DNA of 64,000 bases from Marthasterias glacialis. Lineage: Eukaryota; Echinodermata; Asteroidea; Forcipulatida; Asteriidae. Shown piece after piece: positions 12,061 through 21,680 of this stretch. The number at the start of each line of letters is the position of its first letter. Position 1 is the first letter of the stretch. Location of the stretch: assembly GCA_911728455.2 (NCBI GenBank), contig OU452223.1:14979423-15043422 (forward strand), read 5' to 3'. The position numbers were made by a program, and so were the translations under genes. The notes below the pieces were generated by a model. The model had not been told where the DNA came from. It worked only from the letters and a program-made list of their open reading frames with translations, and did not search any database.

Positions 12061-12959
12061 CGTTGGTCCATTTTGATCAGGAATGCAGATTTTAGTCGAC
12101 AAATTATCTTTTTTAAGAAACGCATCTGACACAATCGTACCACCATATTAACCGGCAATATCTTCTACGTACCTTAGGTGACTTTCAAGTTGATAATGTA
12201 TGTGTTTGATGAATTTTTGCGCAATTGTTTGTCCCCCTCTGTTTTGGAAATTAGGCCTAACCAAGTTTTGATGGAACTTCTTTAATCGGACCCTACAAGC
12301 ACATGTTTAAAAACGCGTTGTTGGGTCCAGTAACTCGGACTATTCGGAATTAAAACTCAACGTTGTGTGACATCTCATTAAAATCTACAATATTAACAAC
12401 AAAATATCGTTCCCAACAGAAGAAAATGATACAGTGTGTTCACTTACCGCATGTGGCGAAAAAAATGTATCCTAACGACGGCTTATACGGCGTGACAGAG
12501 CAAGGAGGTGGGCAGAGTGAATGACATCGTGACATGGGATTGTGTACAGTGTTGTGCGTGTACGTCGTGCTGTTGTTGCGTTGTGAAAACATACATGACC
12601 TTTGACCCGGTGGGTGTTGATTGAAGCAGGCCGGCTAGCGGCGGCCGGCTCGGCACACATTCTTTTTACATGTAAAGGTACCATTGACACCCCAACCCCT
12701 CCCCCTCCCCGCCCCCATCACTTATGTACGGTAACCTTGCAAAGTCAACATTATAAATCGTAATACTTATAAGGTTATTTTTTATTGACATGTAGAATAT
12801 TACCAAACACTTGCTTGTTGTTGCTCCATTGGTTTTAGTCAATTCATACACACAACGATTATTAATTATGGGATGGGGTACATTTGGTAATTGATTGTGA
12901 TGGAGTGAAGGTCGGTAGGCCTATGCTTTGAATAAACACGAATCATGAAAGAAAAAAAA
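12061..12959. other. Intergenic DNA, no gene seen
   Basis: It includes a locally GC-rich, CpG-containing patch near 12470-12660 (gccggctagcggcggccggc). That patch could be an upstream promoter island, but nothing in the sequence ties it to a transcript. Confidence 0.35.
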
Positions 12960-12986
12960 CAAAACAAAACAACAACGACAACAACG

Positions 12987-13029
<43 letters not shown>

Positions 13030-13058
13030 CGACGACGACGACGACAACAACGACAACA
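12960..13058. repeat. (AAC)n / (ACG)n microsatellite
   Basis: A long run of aac triplets, with gac/acg variants towards the right end. The predicted poly-threonine ORF here is an artefact of the repeat. Confidence 0.95.
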
Positions 13059-13439
13059 AAACATACAACTAAAACGATCTACTTGACTAAAAAGGAAAGA
13101 AATTCGAAGGAAAAATATGTTTTATACATTTTGTTGATTAGATAATTCTAATAGCACAAATCTTTATATTTTTCAATAATTTGAAACTTAGAGCTTTTTT
13201 TGACACAGATCGACCTAGTTCTGTACTGATCGAAACTGAGAAAAAAAAGTCTACAACTAAATTAATTGTATGGATGTTTTCAACAATGCTAGTAAAAAAG
13301 AATTCCTACTTGGCCACAAAATATTGTTCTACTTCGGTTCTACAGTATGAAAATTATCAGAGTTCTACTGAAAATGGTTTGGATGTTCCCGGCCCCGATG
13401 CAAATGTTTGGGGGAGGGGGTTTACGGTGTCACTCTAGA

Positions 13440-13598
13440 CCAGTAGAGGGCGGCAGAGCCATACGGAATTGTAAAACGCCCCCTATCGCTGATAATTGAC
13501 AAGTCAAAATAATCAGCCATCGACATTGATGACAACAGGAAATTTGGCGATTTGTACCCGTATGGTCTATGGATTTTAAGAAAAAATTGAGAATAAAG
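13440..13598 (+). promoter_or_regulatory. Possible BECN1 promoter and 5' UTR exon
   Basis: This stretch of slightly higher GC lies about 0.9 kb before the Beclin-1 start codon. It ends with a plausible donor (gaataaag then gtaatt at 13599). The coding exon has its own acceptor (ccccctctag, ending 14479), so an untranslated first exon upstream is expected. This is the nearest candidate, but the link is inference only. Confidence 0.25.
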
Positions 13599-13875
13599 GT
13601 AATTATTTGATGAGAATTTTAAATCTGAAGCGTTAAAAGCTAAAAGGTAAGGTTATAAAGTAGGTTTTCCTCGATGAAACCTAAAATAATTGGCACCTTT
13701 TTCATGTTCTTCGAATCAATCTTTATCCAAACTTGCTTAATTTCAAATGTGTATCGATTTTTGTAAATTGTACCTAAACCAACATTATATTTAAAACGCG
13801 TATAACGTAATTTCAAGAGTAGGGCAAGAAGTACATATTAGTACCATTTCTACCTCCAGTACCCTACGGAGGGCC

Positions 13876-14191
13876 TAGTAGTAGTACGTTGCAGTGATCG
13901 TTGCTATATCTGTTGGGCGTTTTGGAGGAGGGTTTACTATTACTATTAGTTACTATGACTATCATGGAGTACGAGTAATTAATAGAGGGTATGGACAGCC
14001 GTTTTCCTACAGTAAACTACGGCTGTTTTGACCTCGGTGAGGGCGTTGCATGTACATATCTCTATGGGACTCATGACGTCAGACGCATAAGGTCTATATA
14101 GAAACCCTCCTCCAAAACGCCCAACAGATATAATCCCATAGGGATTAGTGGAGGGTTTCGATCACTGCAAAGTAGTAGTAGTAGTACTACG
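13876..14191. mobile_element. Fold-back element upstream of BECN1
   Basis: The left arm (agtagtagtacgttgcagtg, then atctgttgggcgttttgg) is complementary to the right arm (ccaaaacgcccaacagatat, then cactgcaaagtagtagtag). The spacer contains a perfect TGACGTCA at 14074-14081. Confidence 0.7.
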
Positions 14192-14488
14192 TAACCAACA
14201 TAGGTCTTAGTACTTCGTAACATGAGTAATCATCAGTCACCACAACTATCTCTGAACTGATCTTAACCCCCCCCCCCCCATTTTAATGCACTTGATTGCT
14301 GCATGGAGGTGTTGTGACAATCTTAACCCTCAAACTCAATCCTCATCCCTATGACCATCAGGAGGATATTATTATTATTGATTATTGCAACTACTGATTG
14401 ATCTAATAAGTGCTAATATTAAGGTCTAAATAGTAAATAGTAAAATGGTTAAATATCGTTCTATTCTTTCCCCCTCTAGCTCGTCTTA

Positions 14489-14506
14489 ATGATGTACAAT
14501 GTCTAA
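14489..14506 (+). promoter_or_regulatory. Short upstream ORF overlapping the BECN1 start
   Basis: Two in-frame ATGs at 14489 and 14492 open a reading frame MMYNV that stops at TAA 14504-14506, after the main ATG at 14499. The main ATG has A at position -3; the ATG at 14492 also has A at -3. If this exon is transcribed from its acceptor at 14480, ribosomes meet the short ORF first. Confidence 0.55.
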
Positions 14507-14646
14507 CAGCAGCCACAGTTCAGATTCCCAGAGGTCAGGGGTTGCAACCACCCATGTTAGCTTTGTATGTCAGCGTTGCTGCCAGCCGCTGAAGTTAGAC
14601 CCGTCCTTTAGTTCGCTGGACAGCCAAACATACATTGACCTAACAG
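14499..14646 (+). CDS. BECN1: BECN1 coding exon 1
   Basis: Encodes residues 1-49 plus one base. It starts [14 protein letters not shown] and contains the conserved [13 protein letters not shown], with C24 and C27 as the first CxxC. The donor is acag then gttaga. The acceptor ccccctctag ends at 14479, so the exon begins in 5' UTR at 14480. Confidence 0.95.
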
Positions 14647-17600
14647 GTTAGAGGGTAAACTGGGTATGGTTTTTTTTTTAGCTTTGGTCATGTCAGTCCA
14701 AAGTAAAACATAGTTTACAAGACTTCAGTTGTGCTGTGGTGATGTTCATGTTCCGACCAAACTGTAACCAACTCTTTCCGCTTGGTTTCATGACAGGCAG
14801 AAAACATGTTCAAACTGTTTGTACAGAAATGTGACTAAGGCAGACTGTTTATGTTTGATGTGCATGAACTTGCTTCTTAAGTAGAAAATCCATGTTCTTT
14901 GATGTGTCCAATTAAAGATTTGGTGCTCGATATGTTGCAGGGTGTACCCCCCCTCCTATTGTGTCTTCATTGTGTTCTGGCAATCTCTGGAATTCTTTAG
15001 GGGATTTTAGGTGGTGTGCTTCTGTACAAGAGTGGAAGAGTGTGTTAGAGAATGGGTACATTGGGGGGGGGGGGGCCTCCCTCTGCCACATATTGGGCGT
15101 GATATACAATTAAATAAACAGAAAAAGCTATAAGTACAATGTAATCACAAGGATGCACCTGTAACATAATGTAACATCATAGTTCACTACAGAAACATTA
15201 CAAGCAAAACATCTTTGTCTCAACTGCCAAGATAGAAGGGTTTAAATTGTCTGATCTGTCTTTTCCACAGCCCCATTGCTGACCGTAAGCTCATCAGGGA
15301 AAGCAACCCCCTTACTTCAGAGCACTGACAGTGCCGAGCCATTTGATCTTGACAAGAATGATGGCGTCTCCAGGAAACAAATCCAACCTGTCAGGTAGGA
15401 TCTCGAAACCATGTCAGAAACAGTTAAGCCTTTGGCTAGGGTAACATTTATCCTGTTCGTAAAGTGTGACATACTTCCACTGTAGGCCGCGCCCACTTTA
15501 CACAAACTGGCTCCTCTGATTGCCAGGAGCACCGAGGAGTTGCATTGAGGTGGTTTTTATTTGAGGATTTATGTAAGAAAATGTATTTATTGGACTTGAC
15601 TTTCACATAGTGTTTTCAAAGACCCCAGGTCTTGTCAGAATGATCAGTTTCTGTTGTAAGAAATGCCTTTGACTGATGAAACAAGTGTTTTGGGGGCCTA
15701 AATTACTCACACACGTATATGCCAGCTTTGGAGCCGGAAATGGTTGAACCTTGCAGACACAGCCAATGCAAGTGGGTGTGATGTACATGTAATGACTTGC
15801 ACCTAACAAGCGGAATTGACCTCTTATACGTTTACACTGGGATAAAGAGTCTTTCAATTCTGACGTTGCCTTAAATTGTGTCCCAATTGAAAAGAGAAGA
15901 AAAGCTGTATCTAATAGAACATAGGGTTCTGTGCAGAATTTGAAATGGCTTTCTATCCAGTGAACCAAGCGGTTTGATGAAGGTTCTTAGGTTTGAAATT
16001 CACAATACACGGCGCCCTCTACAGTTTACCCCGGAGAGGCCATTTGCCCCCCAAAACGGTCGACTAAAAACAAACACATTCGCATTGAAGCACCACACTG
16101 GCAGTTTGGGATCTTTAAATGGCTGACCTAGAATGTGAAAAAACATTCACCAGCCTCACATTATGCAAAAAAAAAAAAAAAAAAAAACCCCACAACTGTG
16201 CTGCTTTGTACACCATAACATCGGGGTCACACAGCAGGCACTGCGAGATGACTAAAAACTTGTCGACCTTTTCCCATGATACTCTGCAAAAATTTCCTCC
16301 CCTGGGCAAACTGTGGAGGGCATACTGTATTTGGAATCTACTGTATTGATCTGCCTCAAGTCATTCAGATATGGAACTTAATCAGGAGAACAACAAAGTC
16401 TTCCAAGAACCTGTACGAAATCAGGTCTAGAATTTCATCTTGGAGAGGGCAAGTTTGCAAAGGGCACTTCCTGTGGAAATCTTCAAGGCTATGGGAAACT
16501 TTTCTAGGGACCAGGGCACCAGAGACCATGGCCTCCGTGGCCTCTGTACAATTCAAGAACTGCAAAATCTTTGTAACCAATGTTTTGATAATGTCGCTTC
16601 TTAATGTTCATTTTGGGATTTGAACAACAGGTATCCATCTCAAGACAGTGGGCAGGAGTTCACTCTACTGGGTGAAGCGGCAAGTAGTCGCATGGAGAAT
16701 GTCAGTCATCGAATCAAGGTACACACCACAGGATTTAAGATTTTTATTTTTAATTTTTTGACAAAGCATTACACTGGTAATTATATTTTAACAAGGTTGA
16801 TAAGTTTCAATCTGAAAGCTCCCTGATTAGAACAGAGAAATGTTTCCATCTGATTTACTGTCTAAGTCGAGGAAATAGCATTTGAAGACCCCCACAAATC
16901 ACTGTTCCTTATTTTGATTGCTGCAATTAAAATAAGCCTGATGTAAATGTGCACTTAATTCCCTAACTGTTGTTTTCACTAAAACGCATAACTGTTGTTT
17001 TCACTAAAACGTCATCACTGTATGTGACCTCACACTATTGAGGGAGAAATTTAAGATTACAGTATCAAATCCTTGGTTAATAGTTATCTATTTGAACTTC
17101 TCAAGTAAAGTTTTGTGACATTGTGTTTTATTTTGTTCAGGTTGCCAGTCAGCTGTTTGACATCATGTCTGGCCACTCCGATATTGACCATCCGTTGTGC
17201 GAGGTAAATACCAGTAGTTCACCCTCTTGCATGTTCGCTGGAGGTAGTTTGGTAATTTTGTATACTATGGACCTTATTGACGAGTTTGCCATCTTAAATG
17301 TTTGTCCCCAGAATACAAAGCTTGTTTACACCTGCTATCCTGTAAGTGCATGAGGCTGATTTCAAGTAGTGCAGGGGCTTTCCAACATACTGGTTTAGGT
17401 AACCAGACTAATTTTGTCTTTTTGCAGGAGCGACCTCACTTTCAAAATATCAATTAAGTTGGCAAATAAAATGAAAAAGCATATCTTTATTCTCGATGCC
17501 AAGAATGAAAATGTGATTGTTATCTGTAATTTTCAGCGATGTATGCAGCATGTTTAGCTAGAGAGCAGCCTTGCAGCCCTCGCTTTCAAATCGACCATCA

Positions 17601-20600
17601 CCAAGGCAAATTGTGACAATTTTGAATCGGTGTTATTCGATGCAGACCAGAGCAGGCCAGTCGAAACTTTTAGTAGACTGTAATAACCGTGCCTGATAAA
17701 CACACTTGGCCATAGTGAGATTACCAACTTGCTGTAATGCTAACCTCAACCCATTATCAGGCCTGAGATTTCACAAAGGCAAAGGTGCCCTTTTATAACG
17801 GAAAAAATGCCTTACCTTTTAAAGAACAAAGTCTCAGGCCTGCCCATATTGGTATCTTCGGCATTGTTCCTTTTTTCTTTTCCTTCCAGGAATGCACAGA
17901 TTCTTTATTAGACCAATTGGACCAGCAGCTGAAGATTACCGAAGATGAGTGTAAACATTACCGCGAGTCTCTGGAGAAACTGACCGACGGTGATGACGAT
18001 GAAGATGAAGCGACACTTGAAGCCCAAATAGAGATGGTAAGAGGAATGGGAAGTTATAATGGATGTTCATTTTTGCATCGGGGATAAAGAATATTATTTG
18101 TAAATTTGTACCCATACACCCATGCAAAGCACTGTATACTCGGTACTTTCCCGAGTCCCGTGAAAAAAGAATTCACAGGCATTTTTTCCTCTGGTGGGAT
18201 TCAAACCCACGACCCCCCGCCATTCTAGAGCAGATGTCTTACCAACTAGACTACCGAGATTGCCCAGCAGCAAGATGTTGTGTTTATCCCCGATGCAAAA
18301 ATTAACATCTATTATAATGGTTGCAGTACCCGCTGCTTATAGGATTCAAACTGCCTCTAGCTACCGGGCAGTCTGGGTAGTCTAGTTGGTAAGACATCTG
18401 CTCTAGAATGGAGGTGATTGGGGTTCAAATCCCATGCGAGGATTATGCCTGTGGATTTTTCACTGTACTTGGGGGAAAGAATAGAATAGCGGGGGTCATG
18501 GGTTCGAATCCCACCCGAGGGAAAATGCATACGTGAATTTTTTTCACGGGACTCGGGGGAAGGTACTGAGTATACAGTGCTTAACACACATCGGTGAACG
18601 GGTACTAAATTACAAAGAATGGAAAGTGTTAGCAGTCACTCTTCTTCAGTGAACTAAGTGAACAGGGCCTAGTTTTAACGGCACTGCTTACAGCGGATTT
18701 CTGCTTTTGTGCTCACCATTCACTGCTTACAGGGTTACAAAATTTCTGTGCTGGCCGTGTAAGCGAAGAATGCTCAGTAAGGTGAAGTGCCCATGCGCTC
18801 AAGCGATAAGTCCTTGCTAACTTAAGAAATACCCTTACATTAAAAGTGTGGATTATTCTGAAACTGCAAGCACCAATTTTTCACTTGCAGTTAAGCAGAG
18901 CCATGTTTGGACCCTTCATGAATCTTGTAAGCAAATGTTTTCTGCTTATGGATCAGCTCTTAGCAGAATTTCGAAATTGATGCTTACCATGGACAAGGCG
19001 AAAGGGCATGCTAAGTTTCCAGCGGTATTTCCTAGCAAATGACTTAACAATGTGAGTGTGCGAGCCGACTGAAAAATTTTTGGTGATTGTAATATGAAAT
19101 ACATTGATGCTCTGTGAATTTGATTTGCTACACAGTAAGCACAAAAATTGGGCCCAGTTTCTTAAAAGTTGCTTACTGGGAAGCCAATTTTTAGGCTTAA
19201 TAGACCTCAAACACATGAAGTCTATTGAGTAGGGCGCCCTCAAAAGAAGGTTGCTCATTGGTCCATCCTGTGCGCCGCGCATACATGTGCTCAAGGAAAG
19301 TATGGCCCAGGTCAACATTTTATAAAACTGCTATGCAGAGTATTTTGCTGGACAAAATTACAAAAAGTCATCAATCGGTTCTTATAAATGCAATTACTCT
19401 CCTGTAACTAGCTAAAGGCTGACGAATCGGAACTGATGAAACAACTCGATGAGACAGAGTCGGAGCGACAGAAGATTGCAGAGGAGACAAAACAACAGAA
19501 GACAGAACTCGACCAACTGGAGGCAGAGGAAGAAAGGTCAGGGGTCAAATTAGTCCGAATCCAAGACTGTTATTCATTTTACTTCTCATAGGGATCTCGT
19601 CATCCTCGGCACCTTGGAATATTCCGAATTGGCGGAATTTTTTTTCAGTGCCCATAAACTGGTGACGTCAAAGCCTGGAACAAAGGTTGCCAGGACATTC
19701 CACTACTGAGCTTGGTTTACCCACAGAAAAAGGACAGATGGAGTTGCATATTTTGCCAGTTTTTGTCTATTATACGGGGGGTTATTTTGTAGTCCCCCAT
19801 TCCAGACCTTTGTCCTTTTTGTTCCAAGAAGAGGATTACGAGACATTGAGAGGCTTCCACCATTGTTCATTCATTGTATTTCAGCCTTTGTTGCGGTTAT
19901 AGGAACAATCCTCAGCTGTAGCAATTTTGCAATTCACGCTCCGTGAATTTGACATTTTCTCGATAGAAAAAAAAGTGGTGCTTCAAAGAGAATCTCTGTT
20001 CTCTTGGCTTTGCCGAGGCTTTGCCAACTCTCAAAGAAAAATTATTCCAGGCAATTGCGAGAAAATAATCCTGTCCGGCTGGATGGGAAAAAATTGAAAA
20101 TCCCCGGCAGCAACTGTAATGTAATATGCAACTTAAAAAAATTAACTGTAGCATAAATACAATTTTTTTCCACACCTGCCACACCAGCACAAGAATTTGG
20201 CTTCCTCCTTCTAAGATTGTGTGTAATTTTTATCAAAAATCACTCATTACGGCATTCAAAGGGATTTCTTATGATAGAGACCAATACTTCTGACAAGACC
20301 TTGAGTCTATGCAAGACATTTGTGAAAGACAAGTCCAAAATACTATTTTGTTCATACATAAAATCCTCAAAGAAAAAAAGAAGAAGCTCAATGCACTTCC
20401 CGTAGGTATTCTACCAATCGTTGGAGCCAGTTTATGTGACATGAGCCTGGCTTACACTGAATTTACGTCAATTTCACAAACTGGATGATCATAGATTGCA
20501 CAGATGAAGTGATTTCAACAACGCTCGGTATTCCATTCGTTCTCTTTATCAGATATTGGAAGGAGTATAATCAGTACAAGTCCCGTTTACTGCTGTTAAA

Positions 20601-21637
20601 GGACGAACAGAGGAGTGTGGACAATCAGCTTAGGTATACACAGACTCAGCTAGATCAGCTTAGCAAGACAAACGTCTTCAACGCTACGTTCCATATATGG
20701 TCAGTATTATAGTCAGGCAAACTTGACTTATCCGACCTCCACTTTTTTCTCCGTCAATATTCTTACCTTGTTAGTTAGAATGGTGAATAGTTAACTCCGT
20801 CAATAGCTTCTTTGTCAAAATGAAGGATTCAGAAGGACTGGGGGCCAGTAGGCCCACATAAAAATTGCTTATCACTGGGTCGGGCATTCAAATTTTATCT
20901 AAATCCAAACAATTTGGTGTGAAGTGACTTGGGAGGGGAGGGCATTGGAGGATTGAGGTCACCTGCAGGCAGAAAGGCCAAGGGAGTAAGGGTTAAGACC
21001 TATGTATAAATTCTGCCTAGTGTATTCCTTGTGTTCATCTTGTCAAAACATGAAGGGAAAAAAATTCCAAAGAATAAAATATAACTTACCATTTTGAAAA
21101 CTGGCATTGAATATATGAATGCATCGGTGGACCACACCCCCAGGCATGTTACTTGGAGTATAGCACATGCAACATCACTGTGAGTGTACTTGTACATATT
21201 GCCTTCTTCATGGGGTGTGGCAGTCTGCTTGCCTAAAATACTTTATACACAATGAATCACCCAAGCATGAAGTTCTCAACTACTTCTTGGCAGGCTCTGA
21301 TTTACATAATATTAGCATAATCCAAAACTGTTAAGAAAAGAACTTTATATTTTGTGCTTGATATGTGACTTGGTGTACCCCCCTCCCCATCATGTCTTTA
21401 TTCAGAAATTCTTTAGAAGATTGTTTTTAATTATTTTTTATTTATTAATTTCGTTTATATATATTTTTTTATATTTATTTATTTTTTGTTTGTTTGTTTG
21501 TTGGGTTGTTTGTTTGTTTGTTTATTTATTTTATTTTATTTTATTTTAATTTATTTTATTTTATTTTATTTTATTTTATTTTATTTTATTTTATTTTATT
21601 TTATTTTATTTTATTTTATATTTTATTTTATTTTATT

Positions 21638-21680
<43 letters not shown>

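Noticed and set aside
12945..13145. Poly-threonine ORF
   Set aside because: It is the translation of the (AAC)n microsatellite.
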